Assembly: GCA_016217875.1 (NCBI GenBank) | Contig: JACRFN010000087.1 | Coordinates: 1 to 29,043 of the forward strand | Direction of reading: 5' to 3' | Length of the DNA: 29,043 bases | Source of the DNA: Candidatus Kerfeldbacteria bacterium | Lineage (GTDB): Bacteria; Patescibacteriota; Patescibacteriia; Veblenbacterales; UBA10138 | Part shown: positions 1 to 6,977 of the stretch, in pieces | Layout: the number at the start of each line of letters is the position of its first letter | Numbering within the stretch: the first letter of the stretch is position 1 | Notes under the pieces: generated by a model | Databases searched by the model: none | What the model was told of the DNA's origin: nothing | What the model saw: the letters and a program-made list of their open reading frames with translations, nothing else | Translations under genes and position numbers: made by a program

Positions 1-2
1 CG

Positions 3-56
3 GCTTCTGATTGGGACGCCGTGCGCGCTATCGCTTACTCAGGGGCCAAAAGATAA
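3..56 (+). CDS. 3' end of an unidentified gene (partial)
   Basis: A frame open from the window edge ends at TAA (54-56) and encodes a tail reading ASDWDAVRAIAYSGAKR. It is too short to assign to a family. It is kept because the frame is open to the edge and the basic last residues look like a protein end. It could be chance. Confidence 0.25.
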   Translation, partial: ASDWDAVRAIAYSGAKR

Positions 57-78
57 GTGCTGTCGCCGACGTTACGCC

Positions 79-165
79 AAAATATGGGTGGAGTGAAGCC
101 TTCCCGCCCCGCGGCCGCGGGGCGGGGCATTCGCACGCAGCGCAGTAAGGCTCCACCTATATTTT
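79..165. repeat. Large foldback (imperfect hairpin) with a 24-nt GC palindrome near its tip
   Basis: Bases 79-93 and 151-165 are complementary over 15 bp (one G-T pair), followed by CCTT/AAGG at 99-102/147-150. Inside, 103-126 is a perfect 24-nt palindrome centred on GCGGCCGC. No U-tract directly follows the outer stem, so it is not a simple terminator. The rest of 57-369 holds this foldback, the 224-259 hairpin and the promoter of the next gene, and no other gene was seen there. Confidence 0.55.
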
Positions 166-223
166 TATGGCCCATTTAAGATTGAGTAGGTTAGTCTATT
201 TTTAAAAGCCACAAATCGTTTTA

Positions 224-259
224 GGACTATAACCTTTTCGTGCGAAAAGGTTATAGTCC
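224..259. repeat. Perfect 17-bp inverted repeat
   Basis: Arms 224-240 and 243-259 are perfectly complementary with only TG between them, running from GGACTATAACC to GGTTATAGTCC. There is no T-run after the stem, so it does not look like an intrinsic terminator. It lies about 60 nt upstream of the -35 box of the next gene and could be a protein-binding site or a cruciform. Confidence 0.6.
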
Positions 260-315
260 CACGTCTTCTTAATTGTTAGCGGTGATAATATGTTTGTTGG
301 GCTTATCTTCACATC

Positions 316-344
316 TTGACGTGAAAAGCGTAGTATGTTAGTAT
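316..344 (+). promoter_or_regulatory. Sigma-70-type promoter of the CAP-domain gene
   Basis: The -35 box is TTGACG (316-321), followed by a 17-nt spacer and the -10 box TAGTAT (339-344). TG at 336-337 makes an extended -10. The predicted start near 351 leaves a leader of about 19 nt. Confidence 0.65.
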
Positions 345-369
345 AGCCTGTTAACTTTAATTCCGGGCC

Positions 370-1716
370 ATGAAATTGATTAGTCTACTAAAATCAGCCC
401 TGGGGCAATGGTTACTGCGGTCAGAACTGCGGCGTTTTAGGCAGCGGTGGCTTAGGCTGGGGAGGCTTTCCTGGCGGCATATGGTTGACCACCTTATCCC
501 GCACCAGCGGAATAATTATCATCCTCACGCCTTAAAGCACCGAGTGCTTTTAGGTTACAGCGTTTTTCTGATTCTGTTAAAAGTGCTGGCTATAATTTTG
601 CCGGTGGCCTTGCCGTCTTCAAGTCTGTTCTCCAGTTCCATTACCTCGCAGAATATAGTTGATCTAACCAACCAAACCAGGAAGAATTTAAATCTTAGGG
701 AATTGGCCGTGAATGCCAAGTTGGCGCAAGCGGCCGAGGCTAAAGCTGAGGATATAATTACCAATCAGTATTTTAGCCACACTAGCCCAAGCGGGGTGAC
801 GCCGTGGGATTGGCTAGGGCAGGCAGGTTATGATTATTTGTATGCCGGCGAGAATTTAGCCGTGCATTACACCTCGGCTGAGGCTGTAGCGGAGGGCTGG
901 CTAGCCAGCCCCACACACCGGGCTAATATTGTGAGTCCTCGTTACACTGAAATTGGCGTGGGGGTATTAAGCGGTAGCTTTGAGGGAGCCGATTCTACTA
1001 TAGTGGTGCAAATGTTTGGCCAGCCAGTGTCTGCCGCCGAGCCTGTGGGCGCTTCGCCCCAGGTAACAGCAGCCCCAAAGTCGGCAGCGGAGGAGACAAA
1101 ACCCTCTCCAACTTCTGGCAAGGTGGCCGCGGCTGAAGTTAAAGCAGTGCCTTCAAGTTCGCCCCAGGCGAGCCCTAAGAACGACCTAAGCAAAATTAGC
1201 TTACCGCCGGTTATTTATGAGGAGAGTTTAAAAATAAAGCCACAAGGCGAAGCTTATGACGTACGCTTGGTAGTCACTGGGGCTACTGGCGTGACGGCTC
1301 AGCTCGGCTCTCAATCAATAATTTTAACGCGTCAGGGCCCAAGTGATGTTTGGCAGGGGTTGGTTCAGTATGAGCAATCGGAGGTGAGCACTAGCGGTGA
1401 ACAATTGTCAGTAGTGGCTTGGGCCAAGGATGGCTCGGCCACCACCAAGCCATTGGCTTGGGTAGCACCCCAAGTCAAAACCCAGCAGCTTTACACCTTT
1501 AATGAGGGTAGTGACAAGTATGCTAAGTTCTTTGGTGGGCTGCTGACGGTGCATAACTTGAACGATTCAGTGCGGCAGTTCTACCTTTACTTTATGGTTT
1601 TCCTGGGCGCGGCCTTGCTCTTGAATATCTTTATTAAGATTCGCGTGCAGTACCCTTCGGTTATAAACCACACTCTACTGGTGATAGCCTTAGCTTTGTT
1701 CTTGATTATTATTTAA
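370..1716 (+). CDS. Membrane-anchored CAP/SCP-domain protein
   Basis: This 448-residue protein has a basic N-terminus, then a hydrophobic segment at about residues 58-82 that probably acts as a signal-anchor. A CAP domain (bacterial SCP/CAP superfamily) follows at about residues 95-222. Family signatures are visible: AKAEDII, YFSHTSPSG, GENLA, GWLASPTHRANI and a final VVQMFG strand. The His of FSH, the Glu of GENL and the His of THRANI correspond to the conserved CAP cavity. A Pro/Ala/Ser-rich linker (about 223-275) leads to a beta-rich region, and two more hydrophobic segments lie near residues 405-447. It probably displays the CAP domain outside the membrane. Substrate and activity are unknown, since CAP proteins vary from proteases to lipid binders. 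It is transcribed from its own promoter, with no clear Shine-Dalgarno sequence. Confidence 0.85.
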   Translation: MKLISLLKSALGQWLLRSELRRFRQRWLRLGRLSWRHMVDHLIPHQRNNYHPHALKHRVLLGYSVFLILLKVLAIILPVALPSSSLFSSSITSQNIVDLTNQTRKNLNLRELAVNAKLAQAAEAKAEDIITNQYFSHTSPSGVTPWDWLGQAGYDYLYAGENLAVHYTSAEAVAEGWLASPTHRANIVSPRYTEIGVGVLSGSFEGADSTIVVQMFGQPVSAAEPVGASPQVTAAPKSAAEETKPSPTSGKVAAAEVKAVPSSSPQASPKNDLSKISLPPVIYEESLKIKPQGEAYDVRLVVTGATGVTAQLGSQSIILTRQGPSDVWQGLVQYEQSEVSTSGEQLSVVAWAKDGSATTKPLAWVAPQVKTQQLYTFNEGSDKYAKFFGGLLTVHNLNDSVRQFYLYFMVFLGAALLLNIFIKIRVQYPSVINHTLLVIALALFLIII

Positions 1717-1841
1717 GTTAATTTTACCTTGCCAGGTTAGCACATTATGCTCAGCGGATTTTAGTTAATAACCGGTTGTTGATATTTATTTCTACCTCAG
1801 TCGATAGTTAATTGAATGCAGAAGTGGGAAACTATAATATA

Positions 1842-1879
1842 GCATCGTCTTTTTGTCCGGCCGGACAAAAAGACGATGC
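1842..1879. promoter_or_regulatory. 38-nt perfect palindrome downstream of the PaaX-like gene
   Basis: A perfect palindrome with core TTTTTGTCCGGCCGGACAAA. Its central 14 nt (TGTCCGGCCGGACA) recurs exactly at 2537-2550, in the promoter region of the regulator gene lying between the two copies. T-runs precede and A-runs follow the GC core, the reverse of terminator polarity, so a DNA-binding site is more likely than a terminator. The rest of 1717-1937 shows nothing else recognisable. Confidence 0.55.
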
Positions 1880-1937
1880 ACTAATATTGACATAATATCG
1901 GTGACAGGCCGAGGTTAAACGAAAAATCTATAATAGT

Positions 1938-2492
1938 TTACAAGGTTGAGTGTGGCTGACGGAAGAAGTCAGTCGAGCGCAAGACGTTCACCCATCTCTC
2001 TAATTTTGCTTGTCTTACAAATTCTACTATTACCTCATAGGTGTCAGACTTACTCACCCATACACTCTGTTGTAGTTTGGTAAAACCACCTTGCCTCAAT
2101 AAAAGTCTTAGTTGCTGGCGTGATAACCGTTCGGTTTCAGGGATATCAAAAATAACTACAGTATAAAGGCCCTGGGCCTGCGGCTTAGCCTGCCGTAGGC
2201 GATGAATAAGCGTGGTAGCCCAACCTTTTTGTGTCAGTTTTATTAGAAAACGATTGCCCGTTTGGCGAGCAATCACATATTTATTGTGTCGGAGTTGTCG
2301 TACGGTTGTCCGTAATACACTTCTCTGCTGTAAACGTTTTAGTTCAGCCACATATGCTTTGCCGCCACGGCGGAAGGCGCTGCCGTAGCCAGTCGCCAGC
2401 GCTGTGGCTAGGTCTTTAAGATCAACCGTCACTTGCCCCAAATCAGACAGAACAGTTAGTAAAACTTTAGTTGCGTAGGCGCGTTTTTTCAT
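1938..2492 (-). CDS. PaaX-like / Cas2-like transcriptional regulator
   Basis: A protein of about 184 residues. The N-terminal ~80 residues are basic and consistent with a winged helix. The C-terminal part carries the PaaX/Cas2-like ferredoxin-fold signature: YTVVIFDIPE, R-rich LRLLLRQGGF, then LQQSVWVS. Such proteins are frequent in Patescibacteria and are often labelled PaaX or Cas2. No cas1 or CRISPR repeats lie nearby and the protein is longer than Cas2, so a regulator fits better. The ATG at 2492 is chosen over the GTG at 2498 because the -10 box ends exactly 6 nt upstream, which predicts a leaderless mRNA. Its targets are unknown. Shared palindromes on both sides suggest autoregulation. 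Confidence 0.75.
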   Translation of the reverse strand: MKKRAYATKVLLTVLSDLGQVTVDLKDLATALATGYGSAFRRGGKAYVAELKRLQQRSVLRTTVRQLRHNKYVIARQTGNRFLIKLTQKGWATTLIHRLRQAKPQAQGLYTVVIFDIPETERLSRQQLRLLLRQGGFTKLQQSVWVSKSDTYEVIVEFVRQAKLERWVNVLRSTDFFRQPHSTL

Positions 2493-2498
2493 ACCCAC

Positions 2499-2528
2499 AG
2501 TCTAACACAACACCTGTGGTATTGTCAC
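2499..2528 (-). promoter_or_regulatory. Extended -10 promoter of the PaaX-like gene, leaderless
   Basis: On the minus strand, GTGACA (2523-2528) and TAGACT (2499-2504) are separated by 18 nt, with TG one base before the -10 box. Six bases separate the -10 box from the ATG at 2492, so transcription would begin at the start codon. Confidence 0.6.
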
Positions 2529-2536
2529 TGTAAAAA

Positions 2537-2550
2537 TGTCCGGCCGGACA
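2537..2550. promoter_or_regulatory. Putative operator of the PaaX-like regulator
   Basis: TGTCCGGCCGGACA is a perfect 14-nt palindrome, identical to the core of the palindrome at 1842-1879. It lies about 8 nt upstream of the -35 box of the minus-strand regulator gene, centred near -52. Autoregulation is an inference from position. Confidence 0.5.
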
Positions 2551-2603
2551 AAAACACGGCGGTGGATTAATGGTTTTGGTTGAGTTAAGAAACGCGCTTC
2601 AAT

Positions 2604-3035
2604 ATGACTGATACTGATGCCGACGGTTTGCCTGATAAGCTGGAGGAGGCGCTCGGGAGCAATCCTGCTCTGGCCGACACTGACGGTGATGGCGTGTCCG
2701 ACGGCGACGAAGCGCTGAAGAACAACACCAATCCCCGCGGGACGGGTACTTTCACCTACAACCGTAGTTTAACCAACAGATTGAAGGGCAGAATTCTACT
2801 GCAGGTGGAGAATCGCGGCGAGGCCTGGTACCTGAGTCCGGTTGACGGCAAGCGTTATTACTTGGCCAATGGTGAGGCTGCCTACCAGATAATGCGTTCG
2901 CTAAGCCTGGGAATCAAGAATACTGATTTGCGCAAGATTGGAGTGGGGGAGATAAGAGTAAGTTTGTCACAGCCCGCTAAACCCGCCCCGATGTACATCG
3001 GGGCGGGTTTGCGTTTACTCATGGTATACTTGTAG
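2604..3035 (+). CDS. Thrombospondin type-3-repeat protein, probably truncated
   Basis: This 143-residue ORF opens with acidic calcium-binding repeats (DTDADGLPD, DTDGDGVSDGDE) at about residues 2-42, typical of thrombospondin type-3 repeats. It continues with a domain often attached to Patescibacteria surface proteins (GEAWYLSPVDGKRYYL, about 72-88, and LGIKNTDLRKI). Such proteins normally begin with a signal peptide or anchor, but here the repeats start at residue 2 and an in-frame TAA lies at 2586-2588. The last 14 or so codons read through a perfect GC hairpin (2979-3010) and reach the mnmA promoter, so the original stop also seems lost. A decaying remnant of a larger surface protein is likely, and expression is uncertain. 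Confidence 0.55.
   Translation: MTDTDADGLPDKLEEALGSNPALADTDGDGVSDGDEALKNNTNPRGTGTFTYNRSLTNRLKGRILLQVENRGEAWYLSPVDGKRYYLANGEAAYQIMRSLSLGIKNTDLRKIGVGEIRVSLSQPAKPAPMYIGAGLRLLMVYL
2979..3010. terminator. 32-nt perfect palindrome, terminator-like in both directions
   Basis: AAACCCGCCCCGATGT is followed immediately by its reverse complement. The A-run, GC stem and TTTGCGTTT tail fit a bidirectional intrinsic terminator, although the T-run is short and interrupted. It separates the calcium-repeat ORF from mnmA and lies inside the 3' codons of that ORF. Confidence 0.5.
3022..3030 (+). promoter_or_regulatory. Extended -10 promoter of mnmA, leaderless
   Basis: TGGTATACT is an extended -10 element with no recognisable -35 box. 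Exactly 6 nt separate the hexamer from the ATG at 3037, so the predicted transcript starts at the start codon. Confidence 0.6.
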
Positions 3036-3036
3036 A

Positions 3037-4167
3037 ATGTTTCAGGCCCAAAAACGGACTAAAGTTTTTGTAGCGCTTTCGGGTGGAGTTGATTCGGCTG
3101 TAGCGGCGTACTTGCTGAAGCGCCACGGGTATGACGTGCATGGTGTGTTTATGAAAAATTGGACCGGTACCCATGCTAACCTGGCCGGTGAATGCCAGTG
3201 GACGCGCGAGCGCGATGACGCGCAAGCCGTGGCTCACAAGTTAGGCCTGCCATTTCAGGTGTGGAATTTTGAGCGCGCCTACCGCCATTATGTGGTGGAT
3301 GATTTTTTTAAAGAATACGCCCGCGGCCGCACACCCAATCCTGACATCAGGTGCAATCAATACGTTAAGATTCCTCTCTTTCTCAAGCGGGCGCTTAGAG
3401 AGGGGGCTGATTTTATAGCCACCGGGCACTATGCAATAAAATCAAAAATCAAAAATCAAAAATCAAAATTGTCCCAATATACACTACTGAGTGGAGTTGA
3501 CCCACTTAAGGATCAGTCGTATTTCTTATACACATTTACTCAACACCAATTGAAGCATTTACTTTTTCCGGTGGGGGAGATGACTAAAGTTCAAGTTAGG
3601 CGCTTGGCCAAAAAAATTCGTTTGCCGGTAGCTCACAAGCCCGACAGCCAGGGCATTTGTTTTATCGGTGAGGTGAAAGTAGTTGATTTCTTGCGCACGC
3701 GGCTGCAGGAAAAATCAGGTGACATAGTTGATCGGCAAGGAAAAATTTTAGGGCAGCACAAGGGCTTGGCTTTTTACACCCTGGGTCAGCGCGAAGGTTT
3801 GGGTTTGGCTCAAGGACCTTGGTATGTGATTGGGCGCAAGTGGCGCCAAAATAAACTTATCGTCGGCAGTCTCAGAGAGCAACGTTACCTGATGGCCAAG
3901 CAATGTTCGGTCGCTAAGCTTAAGTGGGTCTCGGGCGAGCCGCCCAGTTTGCCGGTAAATCTGCTGGTGCGCCATCGCTACCGTCACCCCGTATTTGCGG
4001 CTCGTCTGAGTCGGCGCGGCCGCAAGTTTGTCATTAATTTTCAAAAACCGCAACGCGCCATCACGCCCGGGCAATCAGCCGTGTTTTACCGTCGTAGCCG
4101 GCAGGGCTTGGAGGTGGTAGGTGGCGGTGTGATTGAACAAGTTGAAAAGAGAGGTTTTCTTTGGTAA
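3037..4167 (+). CDS. mnmA: tRNA-uridine 2-sulfurtransferase
   Basis: MnmA thiolates U34 of Lys, Glu and Gln tRNAs using ATP and persulfide sulfur. The ATP PP-loop SGGVDS is at residues 15-20, GHYA at 130-133, and DQSYFL at 159-164. The two catalytic cysteines fit C106 in NPDIRCNQ and C208 in SQGICFIGE. The length of 376 residues is normal. Residues ~134-145 (IKSKIKNQKSKL) are an unusual Lys/Asn/Gln loop encoded by a 7-nt tandem repeat (3441-3468), inserted between GHYA and the conserved LLSGVDPLKDQ. The gene follows a leaderless-type promoter, and the alaS promoter lies within its last codons. Confidence 0.95.
   Translation: MFQAQKRTKVFVALSGGVDSAVAAYLLKRHGYDVHGVFMKNWTGTHANLAGECQWTRERDDAQAVAHKLGLPFQVWNFERAYRHYVVDDFFKEYARGRTPNPDIRCNQYVKIPLFLKRALREGADFIATGHYAIKSKIKNQKSKLSQYTLLSGVDPLKDQSYFLYTFTQHQLKHLLFPVGEMTKVQVRRLAKKIRLPVAHKPDSQGICFIGEVKVVDFLRTRLQEKSGDIVDRQGKILGQHKGLAFYTLGQREGLGLAQGPWYVIGRKWRQNKLIVGSLREQRYLMAKQCSVAKLKWVSGEPPSLPVNLLVRHRYRHPVFAARLSRRGRKFVINFQKPQRAITPGQSAVFYRRSRQGLEVVGGGVIEQVEKRGFLW
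3441..3468 (+). repeat. 7-nt tandem repeat (ATCAAAA x4) inside mnmA
   Basis: Four perfect copies of ATCAAAA lie inside the mnmA frame. Because 7 is not a multiple of 3, gain or loss of one unit would shift the frame. Related ATCAAAA-type sequence recurs in the intergenic spacer at 27690-27715. Confidence 0.8.
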
Positions 4168-4170
4168 ACT
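4142..4170 (+). promoter_or_regulatory. alaS promoter inside the end of mnmA
   Basis: TTGAAA (4142-4147), a 17-nt spacer and TAAACT (4165-4170). The alaS ATG is 10 nt further on, which gives a leader of only a few bases. Confidence 0.5.
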
Positions 4171-4180
4171 CACCACCGCT

Positions 4181-6073
4181 ATGACAGCCAACGAACTTAG
4201 GCAAAAGTATCTGGATTTTTTTGAAACCAAGGGGCATAAAGTTATTCCTTCAGCTTCCTTGGTGCCGACCAATGATTCAACTGTGCTTTTTACCACAGCC
4301 GGCATGCATCCCTTGGTGCCTTATCTTTTAGGTGAGGCGCATCCGGCGGGGCGACGTTTGGCTTCGTGCCAAAAGTGCATTCGCACCGGCGATATTGAAG
4401 AGGTAGGCGACAATCGTCACCTGACGTTTTTTGAAATGTTAGGCAACTGGTCGCTGGGAGACTACTTTAAGCCAGAGGCTATTGCTTGGAGCTTTGAATT
4501 TTTAACTTCCAGAGACTGGTTGGGTCTTGACCTTTCTAGGCTCTACGCTTCGGTGTTTGAAGGAGATACTGATGCGCCGCGCGATGAAGAATCAATTGCT
4601 CATTGGCAGCGTGCTTTTGGGTCAACCGGTTTGGAGGCCAAAGTGGGGGATAGGACCAAGGGCATTGGCGAGGGCGAACGCATTTTCCTTTACCCCAAGG
4701 ACAAGAATTGGTGGGGGCCGGCTGGTGCTACCGGGCCTTGCGGGCCTGACTCAGAAATGTTTTATGACAGCTTAGGTGCCGAGGATAAACGTCAGCACCT
4801 TGGCAGCTGGAAAGGGAGCGAGCCATGCCATCCTAATTGCGATTGCGGGCGTTATGTGGAGATCTGGAACGACGTGTTCATGGAATACGAGAGGCGAATC
4901 AAGAATAAAGAATCGAGAATCGAGAATGAAGTAGAGTATGAATTTATTCCACTCAAACAAAAGAACGTGGATACAGGTATGGGCCTTGATAGAACGCTAG
5001 CCGTGCTCAAGGGCCAGCGCTCGGTTTTTGATACTGAACTGTTCAAGCCGATGTTTGACGTCATAAGTTTGCACCAGGATGGCATGTCGGAAACTGAACT
5101 CAGACGCGCCCGCGTGGTGTTGGATCACGTGCGGGCTGCCACCTTCATGGTTGGCGACGGCGTGGAGCCGTCTAACAAAGACCGCGGCTACGTGTTGCGG
5201 CGGCTGTTACGGCGGGCCATGGTTTACGCCAAACTGTTAAACCTGAAGGAGCATTGGCTTAAGGCTTTGGTCGGGCAGGTGATTACGGTATACGGCGAGC
5301 CATATCCTGAATTGGCTCAGAATTCGGAACGTGTTTTTAGCGCGATTGCCACTGAACAGAAAAAGTTCAGCCAAACCCTTGATAAAGCGCTTAGGGAATT
5401 TGAACGCCTGATTAAACATAACGCCGCCGCTGGCGTTACGGGTAAGGAGGCTTTTGACCTGTATCAATCGTACGGCTTGCCTTGGGAAGTAACGCACGAA
5501 CTGGCCCAACAGAGCGGCTGGCGTATCAAAGCCGAAGAATTTGAAGCTGAGTTTAAAAAACATCAAGAGCTGTCCCGCACCGCTTCAGCCGGGCAATTCA
5601 AAGGCGGTCTGGCCGACCACACCGAACAGGTGGTGCGTCTTCATACCGCCACGCACTTAATGAACGCCGCGCTCCGCCAGGTGTTAGGGGAGCATGTTTG
5701 GCAAAAAGGGAGCAACATAACGGCCGAGCGTACGCGCTTTGACTTTACTCATCCTCAAAAGATGACGGACAAGGAAAAAAAGAAGGTGGAGGAGTTAGTT
5801 AATTCTTGGATAAGGGCCGATTACCAAGTTAAGCGAGAAGTGCTGCCGCTTGAGGAGGCGCGTAAATTAAACGCCATCGGCGTGTTTGGTGAAAAGTACG
5901 CCGACACCGTGTCGGTGTACACGGTGTATGATCCTAAAACCAATGAGGTAATAAGCCGAGAGTTTTGTGGCGGCCCGCATGTTGAGCATACGGGTAGGGT
6001 AGGCCAGTTTAAAATAATTAAGGAAGAAGCGGTGTCATCTGGCGTTAGGCGCCTCAAGGCCGTGGTGTCTTAG
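4181..6073 (+). CDS. alaS: Alanine--tRNA ligase, C-terminally shortened
   Basis: Charges tRNA-Ala. The start at 4181 (MTANELRQKYLDFFETKGH) matches family N-termini. The longer in-frame extension from 4133 overlaps mnmA and is not family-like. Class II signatures include FTTAGMHPLVPYL (about 37-49), FFEMLGNWS (83-91) and VDTGMGLDR (263-271). The editing-domain metal site is H488/H492 in HTATH and C596/H600 in CGGPH. The 630-residue protein stops right after the editing domain, lacking the DHHA1/C-Ala region of the usual ~870-residue enzyme. Residues ~239-252 (RIKNKESRIENEVE) form a loop from a 7-nt-period repeat. The missing C-Ala is presumably a lineage trait. Confidence 0.95.
   Translation: MTANELRQKYLDFFETKGHKVIPSASLVPTNDSTVLFTTAGMHPLVPYLLGEAHPAGRRLASCQKCIRTGDIEEVGDNRHLTFFEMLGNWSLGDYFKPEAIAWSFEFLTSRDWLGLDLSRLYASVFEGDTDAPRDEESIAHWQRAFGSTGLEAKVGDRTKGIGEGERIFLYPKDKNWWGPAGATGPCGPDSEMFYDSLGAEDKRQHLGSWKGSEPCHPNCDCGRYVEIWNDVFMEYERRIKNKESRIENEVEYEFIPLKQKNVDTGMGLDRTLAVLKGQRSVFDTELFKPMFDVISLHQDGMSETELRRARVVLDHVRAATFMVGDGVEPSNKDRGYVLRRLLRRAMVYAKLLNLKEHWLKALVGQVITVYGEPYPELAQNSERVFSAIATEQKKFSQTLDKALREFERLIKHNAAAGVTGKEAFDLYQSYGLPWEVTHELAQQSGWRIKAEEFEAEFKKHQELSRTASAGQFKGGLADHTEQVVRLHTATHLMNAALRQVLGEHVWQKGSNITAERTRFDFTHPQKMTDKEKKKVEELVNSWIRADYQVKREVLPLEEARKLNAIGVFGEKYADTVSVYTVYDPKTNEVISREFCGGPHVEHTGRVGQFKIIKEEAVSSGVRRLKAVVS
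4892..4930 (+). repeat. In-frame 7-nt-period repeat insertion in alaS
   Basis: The stretch includes two copies of GAATCGA followed by GAATGAA, plus AATCAAGAATAAA before them. It encodes the charged loop RIKNKESRIENE between the conserved EIWNDVFMEY and VDTGMGLDR blocks. Composition and period resemble the repeat inside mnmA. Confidence 0.6.
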
Positions 6074-6090
6074 TTTTGTCTCCGCCATTC

Positions 6091-6825
6091 ATGTCCGCTC
6101 CGCCTGCTCCAGCCAAGGAAGTCATAAAATATCGGGTGGCAGCGGTGCCAGCCAGTCAACGCGGTCGTCGTTGGCTTTATATTTTTTGGGGTGTTTGTCT
6201 GACCTTGTTGAGCGGCTTGGCTTTGTTCATTTTTCCCTTGGTGCAGGTGACGATTATACCTGAGCTGGAGTCAGTTACCGTGACACCAACCTTGAGGATA
6301 GATTTGGATTTAACCAATCCCTTACCTGAAGCCGGAGTCATTCCGGGCCGGCAGCTCGATATAAACGGATCACAGGATAAGTCTGAAGATTTTGATTCAA
6401 GGTCAATCAGAGTCGGCGATAAGTTAATAATTTTTAGTAAAAATCAAGCTGACCAAGCGCTGGCCTACGCTCTTAATAAGGGAATTAACAGCGAGTATCA
6501 GATGTTGGCGGAGAGCCTGACCACGGTTTCAGGCCAGGCGCAAAAATTACCATCGGGCCGCTCTTTCAGTTTGCCTTTCACTATCAGCGTCCAGATTTAT
6601 CGGCGTTTCCCTGTGACAGAGTGGCTAGGGTACTTACCAGGCCTGAACTTGGCGGAAGCTGAGGCCAAATTAGTTCAGTACAGAGGTGTGAAGCAAGCTA
6701 GGGTTGAACTATATCCTAGTTTTTTCGCTAGGTTGACGAATAAATTACCATCAAGCCCGTCAGCTTATAGGTTTACCCTTGACATCAATGGAAAAACTTC
6801 TATACTGAAAAAGCGCTCTAATTAA
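6091..6825 (+). CDS. Membrane-anchored extracytoplasmic protein of unknown function
   Basis: About 244 residues. A Pro/Ala-rich, basic cytoplasmic N-terminus leads to one strong transmembrane segment at about residues 29-54 (WLYIFWGVCLTLLSGLALFIFPLVQVTII, written here only in outline as WLYIFWG...FIFPLVQV). A polar, beta-rich extracytoplasmic domain of roughly 190 residues follows. No motif is recognised. The ATG at 6091 is preferred over a TTG 15 nt upstream. It follows alaS by 17 nt, so co-transcription is likely. The Lys-rich C-terminus (ILKKRSN) and lack of a second membrane span suggest a type II single-pass topology. Confidence 0.7.
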   Translation: MSAPPAPAKEVIKYRVAAVPASQRGRRWLYIFWGVCLTLLSGLALFIFPLVQVTIIPELESVTVTPTLRIDLDLTNPLPEAGVIPGRQLDINGSQDKSEDFDSRSIRVGDKLIIFSKNQADQALAYALNKGINSEYQMLAESLTTVSGQAQKLPSGRSFSLPFTISVQIYRRFPVTEWLGYLPGLNLAEAEAKLVQYRGVKQARVELYPSFFARLTNKLPSSPSAYRFTLDINGKTSILKKRSN

Positions 6826-6879
6826 AGGCGTGATACTTTATACCACTTTGTTAATACCTGTTTCTTCCAGCCTTAAGCT

Positions 6880-6955
6880 TACGTGCGCCCAGGGCCTGCC
6901 AGACCTCGCGTGCGGGGTTACCAGCCGAAAGTCAATTCGGGGGCACGTATTTTTT
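6880..6955 (+). ncRNA. Structured RNA ending in a terminator-like U-tract, upstream of infA
   Basis: TACGTGC (6880-6886) pairs with GCACGTA (6943-6949), extended by CCC/GGG past one bulged G. Two internal hairpins are visible: ACCTCGC-GT-GCGGGGT (6903-6918) and CCGAA-AGTCAA-TTCGG (6925-6940). Six T's follow the closing stem at 6950-6955, and the infA ATG is 22 nt further on. It could be the terminator of the upstream operon or a riboswitch/attenuator for infA. I do not recognise it as a known class. Confidence 0.5.
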
Positions 6956-6977
6956 GTGGCCTCAAATTAAGCTCGCC

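Noticed and set aside
1842..1879. Bidirectional intrinsic terminator
   Set aside because: The T-run comes before and the A-run after the GC core on both strands, the reverse of what termination needs.
1938..2492. Cas2 of a CRISPR system
   Set aside because: The protein is about twice the length of Cas2 with an added N-terminal domain, and no repeats, cas1 or other cas genes are present.
4133..4180. Extended N-terminus of AlaRS
   Set aside because: It overlaps the mnmA end and the alaS promoter, and family proteins begin at the MTANELR equivalent.
6880..6955. tRNA, 4.5S RNA or a guanidine/ZTP riboswitch
   Set aside because: None of the required conserved sequence (T-loop, SRP GGAA loop, riboswitch consensus blocks) is present.
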